A stretch of 64,000 nt of DNA from Balneola sp. MJW-20. Its GTDB lineage: Bacteria; Bacteroidota; Rhodothermia; Balneolales; Balneolaceae. The stretch's first letter is position 1; the number at the start of each line of letters is the position of its first letter. Below the pieces are notes generated by a model. It did no database searches. It was not told where the DNA came from and saw nothing but the letters and a program-made list of their open reading frames with translations. Made by a program: the position numbers and the translations under genes. Location of the stretch: NCBI RefSeq assembly GCF_040811775.1, contig NZ_JBFNXW010000001.1, forward strand, positions 1,674,001-1,738,000, in the 5' to 3' direction. Of this stretch, positions 8,391 to 18,080 are shown one piece after another.

Positions 8391-9932
8391 TTACCCAAGC
8401 CACCCTTCTCTGTCGAGGCTACGATACTGGATGGCTTCTGCGATGTGATGTGACCGAATACTTTCGGAGCGGTCGAGGTCAGCAATGGTGCGCGAAACCT
8501 TGAGAATGCGGTCGTAGGCACGCGCGGAAAGCCCGAGGCTGGTGATGGCTTTTTTGAGGATCTGAGATCCGCTTTCTTCCAGCGGGCAGAGCTTTCGAAC
8601 CATCCGGGTACTCATCTGTGCATTACTGTACACTCCTTTGATTCCTAAAAATCGTTTGGTCTGGATGTTACGCGCTTCGATCACCCGTTTGCGGATCTCA
8701 GTTGAAGATTCCCCTTTGGCCTTTCCCGAAAGTTCATCATAACTCACCTTGTTTACTTCGATGTGCAGGTCGATCCGGTCCAGTAACGGTCCGCTGATCT
8801 TTGAAAGATATCTTTTCATCTGAATGTCGTTTCCCCCGTTCATATCTCCCGGATCATACCAGTCTCCCGAAGGAGACGGATTCATAGACGCTACCAGCAT
8901 CACCCGGCTGGGATAGGTTACACTCATTCTTGCCCGTGAGATAGACACAAAGCCGTCTTCCAGCGGCTGCCTCATCACCTCCAGGGCCGACCGCTTGAAT
9001 TCAGGCAGTTCGTCCAGAAATAACACTCCGTTATGTGCCATGGATATCTCTCCGGGCATCGGGATAGATCCACCTCCAACCAAAGCAACGTCAGAAACGG
9101 TATGATGAGGAGCACGAAATGGCCTTTTAGTGATCAGTGCCTTACCAGATTTAAGTAATCCTGAAACAGAATGGATCTTGGTGGTTTCCAGCGCTTCATC
9201 CAGTGATAACGGCGGGAGGATCGTTGGTATCCTCCTCGCCATCATCGTCTTACCGGAGCCCGGTGGTCCTACCATGACCACATTATGTCCTCCGGCAGCT
9301 GCGATCTCGAGCGCCCTCTTGACGTTTTCCTGTCCCCGCACATCGCAGAAATCCATGAGTTTATATACTCCATTAGATGCAAAGAACTGCTCTACATTCA
9401 CGTACAGCGGATCCATGCTCCCTTTATTCTCCAGCCACCCGCATACTTCCTTTAGATGCTCGAAAGGAAAAACCTCCAGGTCCTCCACCACAGCTGCTTC
9501 TTTCCCATTCTTTTTGGGTACCACCAGGTATTTATATCCTCTTCTCTTTGCTTCAACTGCTACCGGAAGTACTCCTTTGACCGGCCTGAGTCCTCCATCC
9601 AGAGCCAGTTCCCCAACTAAGACCGTTTTATCCAGTTTTTGTGTATAGATCTGTCCGGACATTTCCAGCATTCCGATCGCAATAGGCAGATCAAAAGCAT
9701 TTCCCTCTTTTGGGAGATCGGCCGGTGCCAGGTTGACGGTCACTCTTCCCAATGGATAAAAGAAGTCTGAATTTTTAATAGAGGCTTCCACGCGATCGCG
9801 AGATTCTGATACGGCCCGGTCCGGCAATCCCACGAGAAAAAACTTCACCTGACCATTCACAAAATGGGTCTCCACATCAATGATCCGAGCCTCAACACCC
9901 ACAATGGATGCACAGTATACTCTTGCCAGCAT
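8391..9932 (-). CDS. comM: YifB/ComM family Mg-chelatase-like AAA+ ATPase
   Basis: 513 aa, the usual length. The N-terminal domain (residues 1-170) has the S5-like ChlI fold typical of YifB (VGLPDRAVSESRDRV, TVNLAPADLPKEG). The AAA+ domain has Walker A GPPGSGKT at 222-229, Walker B LFLDELPEF near 304-312, and the PFRAPHHTVSDVALVGGG block. A C-terminal Mg-chelatase helical domain ends the protein. ComM is a hexameric branch-migration helicase that aids integration of incoming DNA during natural transformation in Vibrio; the role in this organism is inferred. The start ATG at 9932 is the first gene of the minus-strand run facing away from the DUF4342 gene. Confidence 0.92.
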   Translation of the reverse strand: MLARVYCASIVGVEARIIDVETHFVNGQVKFFLVGLPDRAVSESRDRVEASIKNSDFFYPLGRVTVNLAPADLPKEGNAFDLPIAIGMLEMSGQIYTQKLDKTVLVGELALDGGLRPVKGVLPVAVEAKRRGYKYLVVPKKNGKEAAVVEDLEVFPFEHLKEVCGWLENKGSMDPLYVNVEQFFASNGVYKLMDFCDVRGQENVKRALEIAAAGGHNVVMVGPPGSGKTMMARRIPTILPPLSLDEALETTKIHSVSGLLKSGKALITKRPFRAPHHTVSDVALVGGGSIPMPGEISMAHNGVLFLDELPEFKRSALEVMRQPLEDGFVSISRARMSVTYPSRVMLVASMNPSPSGDWYDPGDMNGGNDIQMKRYLSKISGPLLDRIDLHIEVNKVSYDELSGKAKGESSTEIRKRVIEARNIQTKRFLGIKGVYSNAQMSTRMVRKLCPLEESGSQILKKAITSLGLSARAYDRILKVSRTIADLDRSESIRSHHIAEAIQYRSLDREGWLG

Positions 9933-10023
9933 TTATCTCCTGAATCTTTTTTAATCTCTGTGCGTAGGTAGACCCTGTGGGAAGGAATCCCTTACAAAGA
10001 ATTACTATCTAATTTTGACGACC

Positions 10024-10446
10024 ATGGACAGTGAAAAAGCAAAAGAAAAGGCTAAAAACTTATACGAAGAGGTACAGGGCGGATTTAATGAGGTGATCAG
10101 CCGAATCCGCGAACTCATCAAAGAGGGCAGTGCACGAAAACTCATCATTAAAGACAAAGAGGGCAAAGTCCTATTTCAGACCCAGCTGGCAATGGGTGTC
10201 GGCGGAGCTGCATTGATCGGAGCTATGGCCCCGGTGATCTCTGCCATCGGTATGTTTGCCATGTTTCTGAATGATGTGACCATCCTGGTGGAAAAAGACC
10301 CGGATGCTGAAGATGATGAATATTCTGTCGATGCCGATGTGATCGAGATCAATGAAGATGAGGAGGATGAATCTGCCGATGAAGAAGCAAAAGCTTCAGA
10401 GGAAGAGGAAAAAGAAGAGAAGACAGTAGGGAAAAAGAAAAAGTGA
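10024..10446 (+). CDS. DUF4342-type membrane-associated protein with acidic tail
   Basis: 140 aa from ATG 10024; a TTG three codons earlier is possible but less likely. Residues ~12-95 match the DUF4342 pattern: an amphipathic helix (EEVQGGFNEVISRIRELIKEG), a beta segment RKLIIKDKEGKVLFQTQL, a Gly/Ala-rich hydrophobic helix around 61-85, and VTILVEK. The last ~45 residues are a highly charged acidic region ending in KKKK. Function is unknown. The hydrophobic stretch could be membrane-associated. It is divergent from comM and convergent with trxB. A CGGAC/GTCCG hairpin (10448-10461) follows the stop directly. Confidence 0.7.
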   Translation: MDSEKAKEKAKNLYEEVQGGFNEVISRIRELIKEGSARKLIIKDKEGKVLFQTQLAMGVGGAALIGAMAPVISAIGMFAMFLNDVTILVEKDPDAEDDEYSVDADVIEINEDEEDESADEEAKASEEEEKEEKTVGKKKK

Positions 10447-10480
10447 TCGGACCGAAGTCCGAAGGATTATAAATTAAAAA

Positions 10481-10521
10481 GGTGGAGCGCAGATCGCATA
10501 GCGATCAAGCGGAACTCCACC
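10481..10521. repeat. Nested inverted repeat between convergent genes
   Basis: GGTGGAG (10481-10487) pairs with CTCCACC (10515-10521). Inside it GATCGC (10492-10497) pairs with GCGATC (10501-10506) around ATA. In RNA this would fold as a long two-stage hairpin. It lies between the DUF4342 gene and trxB, which converge, and may serve as a transcription barrier, though no T-run follows directly. Confidence 0.55.
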
Positions 10522-10526
10522 ATTTA

Positions 10527-10577
10527 TTGCCAAAGGCATCCCTACGGCAAATTTTTCATCTTTAATTCTTAATTATT
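10527..10577. repeat. Dispersed GGGATGCC element plus AT-rich repeat
   Basis: On the minus strand this reads TTGCCGTAGGGATGCC, then TTTGGCAA. On the plus strand the hairpin is followed by ATTTTT and then ATCTTTAATTCTTAATTATT. The same pairing of a GGGATGCC-type palindrome with an ATCTTTAATTTTTAATT element recurs at 26963-27020. This is probably a dispersed repeat; the TTGCC/GGCAA stem followed by five Ts could terminate plus-strand transcription. Confidence 0.5.
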
Positions 10578-10611
10578 CTACCCTGATAGAAAAATCTGAG
10601 CAAGAACAGAA

Positions 10612-11589
10612 TTACTTCCAGTGCTCTTCGGCGATAGCCTCTTCACCTACCTCATCTGAAAGATAGCGTTCGGCATCAAGAGCAGCTTTACAGCCCGTTC
10701 CAGCAGCAGTAACAGCTTGACGATATACGGCATCCATTGCATCTCCGCAGGCAAAAATACCCGGAAGATCGGTCGCTGTTCCTTGCCCTTTGGTCTGAAT
10801 ATATCCCACGTCGTCCATGGTCAGTACGCCTTTGAAAAGATCCGTGTTTGGTTTGTGACCGATCGCTACAAAAACACCGGTAACATCATCAAGTGTGGTA
10901 TATTCCCCGGTATTCCGGTTCTTTACCTTCACTCCTTCTACTACAGGATCGCCCAGCACTTCAGCCAGTTCGCTATCCCACATAAATTCGATCTTGTCAT
11001 TTTTAAGTGCGCGATTCTGCATAGCTTTTGAAGCTCTCAGCTCATCTCTGCGGTGAATGACTGTAACTTTGCTGGCAAATTTGGTTAGAAAAGTTGCTTC
11101 TTCCATAGCGGTATCACCACCGCCAACCACTACCACATGCTGATCCCTAAAGAATGCTCCGTCACAGGTTGCGCATGCAGAAACCCCTTTTCCGCGAAGC
11201 TTCTGTTCACTTTCAATTCCCAGCCATTTAGCGGATGCACCGGTTGAGATTATAATGGTATGAGCATAGATCTCGGTCTTCTCATCAACTGTCAGTTTAT
11301 AGGGGCGGTTTTCAAATTCAACATTTGTTACATAACCGTAACGACAGTCAGCACCAAATTTTGTTGCCTGCTCTCTAAAATCCTGCATCATCTGTGGCCC
11401 CATAACTCCGTCAGGATAACCCGGGAAATTTTCCACATCGGTTGTTGTCATAAGCTGCCCCCCGGGTTCCGGACCCTCAAATACAATGGGTTTTAAATCT
11501 GCTCTGGCAGCATAAAGAGCTGCGGTTAATCCGGCAGGACCACTGCCGATCACTACTACGTTAAATGTTTTACCTGCGATGTCTTCCAT
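10612..11589 (-). CDS. trxB: Thioredoxin-disulfide reductase
   Basis: 325 aa, standard bacterial length. It transfers electrons from NADPH through FAD to thioredoxin. The FAD site GSGPAGLTAALYAARA starts at residue 15, and the redox-active CATC is at 139-142 followed by DG. The NADPH domain shows GGGDTAMEEA at 156-165 and HRRDELRAS at 179-187. A second FAD block, GIFACGDAMD, lies near the C-terminus. The start ATG at 11589 is supported by the family N-terminus. It is divergent from the pnt operon across ~240 bp; both systems draw on NADPH, so shared regulation is possible but unproven. Confidence 0.96.
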   Translation of the reverse strand: MEDIAGKTFNVVVIGSGPAGLTAALYAARADLKPIVFEGPEPGGQLMTTTDVENFPGYPDGVMGPQMMQDFREQATKFGADCRYGYVTNVEFENRPYKLTVDEKTEIYAHTIIISTGASAKWLGIESEQKLRGKGVSACATCDGAFFRDQHVVVVGGGDTAMEEATFLTKFASKVTVIHRRDELRASKAMQNRALKNDKIEFMWDSELAEVLGDPVVEGVKVKNRNTGEYTTLDDVTGVFVAIGHKPNTDLFKGVLTMDDVGYIQTKGQGTATDLPGIFACGDAMDAVYRQAVTAAGTGCKAALDAERYLSDEVGEEAIAEEHWK

Positions 11590-11826
11590 AATAATTCTGA
11601 TAAATTTTTTCCGAGCTAATAATACAAAATTTTGAAACGGTCATTTCTCTAAAAATTCTATCCCATGTATAAAGGATGATTATAGAAGATAACAGAGCTG
11701 CAAATCTTACTCTTCATTTAATTTTCACATACTGCCCCATATTTATGCATTAAACAAATAACGGCATTTGCCTAATTGCCCAATTTGATTAAGTTAGGGT
11801 CAAATCGGGACAAATGGAGGATCCTT

Positions 11827-12951
11827 GTGGTCATTGGTATTATAAAAGAAACGGCTCAGGATGAGAAACGGGTCGCCCTCATTCCAGCTATCGCCGGCAA
11901 ATTCATAAAAGACGGCCATTCAATAAAAGTCGAAAAAGGAGCCGGACTGGCTTCCGGATTTCTCGACGCGTATTACACAGAAAACGGAGCAGAAATCACC
12001 ACAGATCGGGACGGAATATTATCCGAAGTTGACCTTCTCTTATGCGTTCAGACTCCGGATGAAAATGATCTGAAGAAGATCAAAAAGGGAGGGATCATCG
12101 TATGTTTCCTCTGGGCACTTCAGAATAGTGATACCGTAGATCTGCTGAAAGCTCAGGGAGTCACTTCGCTGGGAATGGATGCGATCCCAAGAATTTCAAG
12201 GGCACAAAATATGGATGCCCTTTCATCCATGAGTAATATTGCAGGATACAAATCTGCCCTGATCGCAGCAGATACTCTCGACAAGTATTTGCCGATGATG
12301 ATGACTGCTGCGGGTACTATCCCCCCGGCCAAAGCACTGGTGCTTGGAGCAGGAGTTGCAGGCCTGCAGGCTATTGCTACCTGTAAAAGATTAGGCGCAG
12401 TAGTTGAGGCATTCGATATCCGCCCGGCTGTTAAAGAACAGGTGGAAAGTCTCGGTGCTAAATTTGTAGAAGTGCCACTGGAGGAAGCTGATACCGAAAC
12501 CAAAGGCGGTTATGCTAAAGAATTGTCGAAGGACAGCCAGGAGCGGCAGCGGCAGGTCATCCATGAGCATGCAAAAAAGTCGGATATAATTATTACTACT
12601 GCTCTGATTCCCGGAAGGCCTGCACCGATCCTGATCACCAAGGAAATGGTAGCTGATATGCAGCCCGGATCCGTGATCGTTGATCTTGCAGCTGAGAACG
12701 GAGGAAACTGTGAACTCACAGAAGCAGGAACAACTCAGAATGTCAACGAAGTGAAGGTGGTCGGCCCGGTCAATTTACCAAGTCAGCTGCCGCATCATGC
12801 CAGCCAGCTGTATGCAAAGAATGTTGAGAACCTGCTCAAGTTATTGATTCAGGAGGGTAAGGCTGATTTTAATTTTGAAGACGAGATCATCCTGAATACC
12901 ACTATTACGCATGAAGGTGAGATCATTTCGCCTATGCTTAAGAGTTCATGA
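11827..12951 (+). CDS. pntAA: NAD(P) transhydrogenase alpha subunit 1 (NAD-binding domain I)
   Basis: 374 aa from GTG 11827, chosen because TGGAGG lies six bases upstream and the protein then begins VIGIIKET as family members do; an upstream TTG at 11776 would add 17 unlikely residues. Domain I binds NAD(H): RVALIP near the start, RISRAQNMDALSSMSNIAGY, and the dinucleotide fold VLGAGVAGLQAIATCKRLGA. PTDs of this split type couple hydride transfer from NADH to NADP+ with proton entry, supplying NADPH. pntAB and pntB follow on the same strand after 52 and 2 bp, so the three form one operon. Confidence 0.93.
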   Translation: MVIGIIKETAQDEKRVALIPAIAGKFIKDGHSIKVEKGAGLASGFLDAYYTENGAEITTDRDGILSEVDLLLCVQTPDENDLKKIKKGGIIVCFLWALQNSDTVDLLKAQGVTSLGMDAIPRISRAQNMDALSSMSNIAGYKSALIAADTLDKYLPMMMTAAGTIPPAKALVLGAGVAGLQAIATCKRLGAVVEAFDIRPAVKEQVESLGAKFVEVPLEEADTETKGGYAKELSKDSQERQRQVIHEHAKKSDIIITTALIPGRPAPILITKEMVADMQPGSVIVDLAAENGGNCELTEAGTTQNVNEVKVVGPVNLPSQLPHHASQLYAKNVENLLKLLIQEGKADFNFEDEIILNTTITHEGEIISPMLKSS

Positions 12952-13003
12952 TATCTGATAGCCAGCACCTTATTCCAAATTTTCACTTTTTAGTTATAAT
13001 GAT

Positions 13004-13288
13004 ATGTCGTCCTTAATATTCTCATTATTCATATTTGTTCTGGCCTGTTTTATAGGTTTTGAACTTATCTCAAAGGTACCGCCCACTCTTCACACTCCGC
13101 TGATGTCGGGAGCCAATGCGATCTCCGGGATCACGATCGTCGGTGCGCTGATCGTTACTGGAAGTGTAGGAGGTGAATGGAGTCATATAATCGGGCTTAT
13201 AGCCATCATTTTCGCTACCATTAACGTGGTGGGCGGCTTTATGGTGACGGATCGTATGCTTGAAATGTTCAAGAAAAAGGAGGACTAA
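13004..13288 (+). CDS. pntAB: NAD(P) transhydrogenase alpha subunit 2 (membrane)
   Basis: 94 aa with three hydrophobic helices (approximately residues 2-22, 35-54 and 60-82). The family signature HTPLMSGANAISGIT lies between helices 1 and 2. This is the small membrane piece of the split alpha subunit; it helps form the proton channel with PntB. Its stop is 2 bp before pntB. Confidence 0.93.
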   Translation: MSSLIFSLFIFVLACFIGFELISKVPPTLHTPLMSGANAISGITIVGALIVTGSVGGEWSHIIGLIAIIFATINVVGGFMVTDRMLEMFKKKED

Positions 13289-13290
13289 TC

Positions 13291-14709
13291 ATGAGTCAGT
13301 TCTTACCTGAAACCGTCTTAACCTGGTTACCCGATGCAATTCAAATCATCTATCTGATCGCTACCGCCTTTTTTATCCGCGGATTAAAATTACTGGGATC
13401 ACCTTCAACTGCCCGCAAGGGTAATCAGTATGCCGCAATTGGCATGCTGATCGGTATCGTGGTCACCTTATTCGACCAGCAGATCCTCTCCTTTGAATAT
13501 ATCATAGCAGGTATCATTATCGGTTCTTTGATCGGAATCATAGCCGCAAAACGAGTCCCAATGACCGCCATGCCTGAAATGGTTGCGATATTTAATGGTT
13601 TCGGGGGTGGTGCTTCCGCTCTGGTAGCCTGGGGTGAATTTACCCGTTCTGCAGACCCGACACTTTTGAGCCCAGACAGCCTGGTGACTACCGGCCTGAG
13701 TATCTTTATCGGTGCTCTCACTTTTACCGGTAGTTTTATTGCCTTTGGAAAGCTGAAAGGTTTTATCAGCGGCGGCTCTATAAAATTCCCGGGAATGAAT
13801 ATCATGAATATTGGTGCCATGATCGCGGTTGTGGTTCTGGTTGGGTTCTTTACCGCGGATCCAACGAATACCACCATCTTCTGGGTCATTCTCGGTGTTT
13901 CTCTCCTGATAGGTATTACTTCTGTGATCCCGATCGGAGGAGCAGACATGCCGGTAGTCATTTCGCTGTTGAACTCTTATTCAGGGATCGCAGCATCGAT
14001 GGCGGGCTTTGTGCTGGATAACAATCTACTGATCGTATCCGGTGCTTTAGTAGGTGCAGCCGGACTGATCCTCACAAATATTATGTGTAAGGCCATGAAC
14101 CGTTCACTTGCGAATGTGATCTTTGGTTCCTTTGGCGCATCCAGCAGCGGCGGAGGCTCCGGGGAAGAGGGGGACAAAACGGTACGGGAGACCAGTGCCG
14201 AAGATCTTGCGATCCAGATCGCATATGCGTCCAAGGTGATTATCGTACCGGGTTACGGACTTGCCGTTGCCCAGGCGCAGCATGTGCTTAAAGAAGTGGC
14301 CGGTAAACTGGAAGACCGAGGAGTACAGGTGAAATATGGAATTCATCCGGTAGCCGGACGTATGCCGGGCCATATGAATGTATTGCTCGCAGAAGCCGAT
14401 GTACCGTATGATCAGCTAAAGGATATGGATGAGATAAATCCCGAGTTTCCATCTACGGATGTGGTGCTCATAATCGGAGCAAATGATGTGGTGAATCCAT
14501 TATCGAAGACCGACCCATCCAGTCCCATCTACGGGATGCCGATCCTGGACGTGGATGAAGCGAAGCGATCCATTGTGTTCAAGCGGAGTCTGAGTCCCGG
14601 ATACGCAGGAATTGATAATCCACTGTTTTATGCGGAAAAGAATCAGATGTTCTTCGGTGATGCGAAGAAGAGTTTACAGGCTCTGAACGAGGCATTGAAT
14701 GATGTTTAG
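13291..14709 (+). CDS. pntB: NAD(P) transhydrogenase beta subunit
   Basis: 472 aa. The N-terminal two thirds contain eight or nine membrane helices of domain II. Residues ~290-472 form the NADP(H)-binding domain III: VIIVPGYGLAVAQAQH, YGIHPVAGRMPGHMNVLLAE, VLIIGANDVVNP, GMPILDV and KRSLSPGYAGIDNPLF. All are diagnostic of PntB. AAGGAGG in the end of pntAB provides a strong ribosome site for the ATG. The gene ends about 75 bp before a palindrome with a T-run (14782-14820). Confidence 0.96.
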   Translation: MSQFLPETVLTWLPDAIQIIYLIATAFFIRGLKLLGSPSTARKGNQYAAIGMLIGIVVTLFDQQILSFEYIIAGIIIGSLIGIIAAKRVPMTAMPEMVAIFNGFGGGASALVAWGEFTRSADPTLLSPDSLVTTGLSIFIGALTFTGSFIAFGKLKGFISGGSIKFPGMNIMNIGAMIAVVVLVGFFTADPTNTTIFWVILGVSLLIGITSVIPIGGADMPVVISLLNSYSGIAASMAGFVLDNNLLIVSGALVGAAGLILTNIMCKAMNRSLANVIFGSFGASSSGGGSGEEGDKTVRETSAEDLAIQIAYASKVIIVPGYGLAVAQAQHVLKEVAGKLEDRGVQVKYGIHPVAGRMPGHMNVLLAEADVPYDQLKDMDEINPEFPSTDVVLIIGANDVVNPLSKTDPSSPIYGMPILDVDEAKRSIVFKRSLSPGYAGIDNPLFYAEKNQMFFGDAKKSLQALNEALNDV

Positions 14710-14781
14710 GGTGTGATTGTTGGATTTTAAAAGCTAAATGCTGTAATTGGATATCGTATTAGCTTTAAAAATGATTATTAA

Positions 14782-14820
14782 ACCTCCAAGGTCTTAAAGA
14801 CCTTGGAGGTCCCTTTTTTG
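14782..14820 (+). terminator. Palindromic repeat acting as probable terminator after pntB
   Basis: ACCTCCAAGGTCTT and AAGACCTTGGAGGT pair as a 29-base palindrome (14782-14810), followed by CCCTTTTTTG. That is a perfect intrinsic-terminator layout on the plus strand for the pnt operon. The same palindrome, one base longer at its centre, occurs at 62309-62339 in an unrelated intergenic region without a T-run, so it is also a dispersed repeat. Confidence 0.75.
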
Positions 14821-14845
14821 CAATAAACAAAGCTTCCTTTTTACT

Positions 14846-15304
14846 ATGAATTTCTACGACCTAATCCGCTCCGGCGAACTGGAAGACATCAAAGAAATGG
14901 TTCAGGATGATCCAGATTTGGTCCATACCAAGGATCCAAAGGGTTTTCCTCCTTTAATACTGGCCAGTTATACCGACCAGATAGAAGTCGCAGAATACCT
15001 CTTGGATCAGGGTGCAGCTATCGATGATCAGGACGCGGCGGGAAACACCGCACTTATGGGAGTATGCTTTAAAGGAAATACCGAAATAGCTCAAATGCTT
15101 ATCGACAGAGGCGCCGATGTGAACAAGCGGAATTTCAGCAACGCAACAGCCCTTATATTCGCCGCTACCTTCGGCCAGCCTGAGATCGCTAAACTGCTGC
15201 TTGAAAATGGTGCCGATAAATCGGCCAAGGATAACGAAGGTAATACTGCCGCCGACCAGGCACGTGCCAGAGGACTGGATGATGTAGCAGAACTGGTTTC
15301 TTAG
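14846..15304 (+). CDS. Ankyrin-repeat protein
   Basis: 152 aa composed of about four ankyrin repeats after a short N-terminal helix. Typical repeat segments are GFPPLILASYTDQIEVAEYL, GNTALMGVCFKGNTEIAQML, ATALIFAATFGQPEIAKLLL and GNTAADQARARGLDDVAEL. There is no signal peptide or membrane segment, so it is presumably a cytosolic protein-binding scaffold. The partner is unknown. It stands alone between the pnt operon and the M1 peptidase gene, starting shortly after the palindromic terminator. Confidence 0.88.
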   Translation: MNFYDLIRSGELEDIKEMVQDDPDLVHTKDPKGFPPLILASYTDQIEVAEYLLDQGAAIDDQDAAGNTALMGVCFKGNTEIAQMLIDRGADVNKRNFSNATALIFAATFGQPEIAKLLLENGADKSAKDNEGNTAADQARARGLDDVAELVS

Positions 15305-15406
15305 TAACCGGTTCTATCTATAATCTCCAGTGTCGTCTTTTTCACACTCTTTACAGCAGTGACTATATTGCTATATTACCTGTTCTGTTGAACCTTATAG
15401 TCTCTT

Positions 15407-17908
15407 ATGCGATTATCCTACTATCTCCCCCTGCTTCTTGCTGCAGGTCTCCTCATTTCCTGTGAGCCTTCTTCCCCACAGATCGAAAAAGGCGTTTCCC
15501 TGGATCTGGCCCGCCACCGCAAAGCGCTGATCAGTGAACTAAGGTATGAACTTATATTCGATATTCCGGCTGAACAGGACTCAGCTATTGAGGCGGGAAT
15601 CACCATATATGCTGATCTTGAAGATAACAGCAGCGATCTTCAGCTGGATTTCAAAGATGATACTGATCACCTTCGATCGATATTAGTTAATGATACAAAG
15701 ATTCCGCTGCGGTTTGAGCAGGAACACCTCATCATTCCATCCGACTTCCTGCTGATCGGAGAAAATGAGATCGCCGTCGACTTTATTGCAGGGAACACCT
15801 CACTGAATCGAAATCCTGATTACCTCTACACCCTTTTTGTGCCGGATCGCGCAAGGACAGCTTTTCCGCTTTTTGATCAGCCGGATCTTAAAGCAGTATA
15901 TGATCTGACTCTTGAGATTCCATCCGAGTGGGAAGCTATTTCAAATGCTCCTGTGGAGTCAGCAGATGTGAAGGGGAACCGAAAAATCCTTTATTTCGGA
16001 TCATCCGATAAGATCAGCTCCTATCTCTTTTCTTTTGTTGCCGGCGATTTCGAACGGATCACACGTTCGGTCGATGGTCGGGAAATGAGCATGCTGCACC
16101 GGGAAACAGATGAGGATAAGGTATCACGTAACCTGAACGACATCTTCCGCCTGCATTCAGAATCAATTGCATGGTTGGAAGAATACACGGGTATTCCCTA
16201 TCCCTTCAAAAAATTCGATTTCGCCCTGATTCCAACCTTTCAGTACGGCGGAATGGAACATGTCGGAGCTATTCAGTACCGTGCTTCTTCCCTGTTTCTG
16301 GATGAAGATCCGTCAGAATCTCAGTTGCTCGGAAGAGCCAGCCTGATCGCCCATGAGACTGCTCACATGTGGTTTGGCGACCTGGTAACCATGGAATGGT
16401 TCAACGATGTGTGGACCAAAGAGGTCTTTGCCAATTTTATGGCTGCTAAGATCGTAAACCCATCTTTCCCGGACATCAATCATGACCTGAATTTTCTAGT
16501 ACGCCATTACCCCAGTGCCTACGGAGTGGATCGTACAGCAGGGGCTAATGCGATCCGACAGGACCTGCAGAACCTGAATGAAGCTGGTCAGATGTACGGC
16601 CCTATCATTTATAACAAAGCTCCGATCATGATGCGACAGCTGGAAATGCTGGTGGGCAAAGAGACATTCAGAACCGGATTGCAGGATTACTTAAGTACGT
16701 ATGCATTCAAAAATGCCACCTGGCCTGATCTGATCGGCATACTTGATGAATTGAGTGATGAAGACCTGAATTCCTGGAGTGAGGTCTGGGTAAATTCTCC
16801 CGGTCGCCCACATATATCGATGACCGAAAACCAGCTGACAATGACCGATCCCATGGGAGATAACCGAATCTGGCCGCAGCAGTTTGAGATCACCAGTTAC
16901 ATTGATAAGGAAGACAGCCTGTATGTTTTACTCGAGGAAGAAGAAACGGATCTGCCGGAATCATTCACTTCCGACAATCACCTGCTGAACAGTGACGGGA
17001 TGGGTTATGGTCTGTTTGATAGTTCTATTCCGGACCCGGAAACATGGGGTAAACTTTCAGAAGTTGAAAAAGGATCATGGCTGATCAATATTCGTGAGAA
17101 TCTTTTGGAGGGAAATATAAATGCGGACAATTACCTGGATATGCTATCATTTGTTCTGCCGGATGAAGGGAATCAGCTCCTCCTGAATCTTGAACTTGGA
17201 CATCTGCGCAGCATTTACTGGGATCATCTCAGTAAGGAGGATCGTACTGCCAAAGCTCCGATGCTGGAAGAAATGATGTGGGCCCAAATGCTCAAAGAGG
17301 AAGAAGGAAGCCGTAAGAAGATCTGGTTCAATACCTTTGAATCCATCGGTATGACGGATATCGCCCTTGAAAAACTTTATGCAATCTGGCAGGAAGAAAT
17401 GAAGATAGAAAACCTCAATCTATCCGAAAATGATTATACCGGTCTTGCTGCCACGTTGGCTATTAAAATGCCGGAGCAGGCCGATAATATCATCAATGAG
17501 CAGCAGGCCAGGATCTCAAACCCGGACCGTAAACGTCGTTTTGAATTTGTGAAACCGGCTCTTTCTCCCGATGAAAAGATCCGGGATTCGTTCTTTAATT
17601 CATTAAAAGAAGAGGATAACAGGGCTACAGAGTCCTGGGTACTCTCCGCGATTGGCTATCTACATCACCCGTTAAGAACGGAGTCTTCCGTAAAATACAT
17701 TTTACCGTCTCTGGAACTGCTGCAGGAGATACAGATCACCGGCGATATTTTTTTCCCGGCACGCTGGGTAGGCACCACACTGGGAAATCACCGTTCAGAT
17801 GATGCAGCAGAGATCGTCCGGACCTTTCTGGAAGATCATCCGGATTACAATGAACAATTGAGGATGAAGATCATGCAGGCTGGAGATCACTTATTAAAGT
17901 CGAGATAG
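15407..17908 (+). CDS. M1-family zinc aminopeptidase, lipoprotein
   Basis: 833 aa. The N-terminus is a lipoprotein signal with lipobox LISC, Cys19 being the likely lipidated residue, so the enzyme is predicted in the cell envelope. The aminopeptidase exopeptidase motif GGMEH lies at 281-285. The gluzincin zinc site HETAH at 316-320 is followed 18 residues later by the third ligand, Glu339 (WTKEVFANF). The length (about 830) and the C-terminal helical region fit aminopeptidase N-like enzymes that trim N-terminal residues from peptides. It is monocistronic by position, about 100 bp after the ankyrin gene, with an AT-rich repeat 22 bp after its stop. Confidence 0.92.
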   Translation: MRLSYYLPLLLAAGLLISCEPSSPQIEKGVSLDLARHRKALISELRYELIFDIPAEQDSAIEAGITIYADLEDNSSDLQLDFKDDTDHLRSILVNDTKIPLRFEQEHLIIPSDFLLIGENEIAVDFIAGNTSLNRNPDYLYTLFVPDRARTAFPLFDQPDLKAVYDLTLEIPSEWEAISNAPVESADVKGNRKILYFGSSDKISSYLFSFVAGDFERITRSVDGREMSMLHRETDEDKVSRNLNDIFRLHSESIAWLEEYTGIPYPFKKFDFALIPTFQYGGMEHVGAIQYRASSLFLDEDPSESQLLGRASLIAHETAHMWFGDLVTMEWFNDVWTKEVFANFMAAKIVNPSFPDINHDLNFLVRHYPSAYGVDRTAGANAIRQDLQNLNEAGQMYGPIIYNKAPIMMRQLEMLVGKETFRTGLQDYLSTYAFKNATWPDLIGILDELSDEDLNSWSEVWVNSPGRPHISMTENQLTMTDPMGDNRIWPQQFEITSYIDKEDSLYVLLEEEETDLPESFTSDNHLLNSDGMGYGLFDSSIPDPETWGKLSEVEKGSWLINIRENLLEGNINADNYLDMLSFVLPDEGNQLLLNLELGHLRSIYWDHLSKEDRTAKAPMLEEMMWAQMLKEEEGSRKKIWFNTFESIGMTDIALEKLYAIWQEEMKIENLNLSENDYTGLAATLAIKMPEQADNIINEQQARISNPDRKRRFEFVKPALSPDEKIRDSFFNSLKEEDNRATESWVLSAIGYLHHPLRTESSVKYILPSLELLQEIQITGDIFFPARWVGTTLGNHRSDDAAEIVRTFLEDHPDYNEQLRMKIMQAGDHLLKSR

Positions 17909-17930
17909 GTCTTTAGTGCTCAGGCTGGGA

Positions 17931-17962
17931 TAATTAAGAATTAAAGATTAAAAATTAAGAAT
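17931..17962 (+). repeat. AT-rich dispersed repeat, forward copy
   Basis: Contains AATTAAGAATTAAAGATT followed by AAAAATTAAGAAT, a variant of the family described by AATTAAAAATTAAAGATT. It lies 22 bp downstream of the aminopeptidase stop, with an inverted partner at 18081-18103. Confidence 0.6.
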
Positions 17963-18080
17963 ATTGGATCCGCTAATGCAGAGCTGTCTTGATTTACATG
18001 ATTTAGATCATAATTTAGATACTTAATAACCACATTCCTATGCCGCAAAACCTTCATTGGAAGCACGACCACTCTTACAT

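Noticed and set aside
11776-11826. TTG at 11776 as the pntAA start
   Set aside because: GTG at 11827 has a strong TGGAGG site and gives the family N-terminus.
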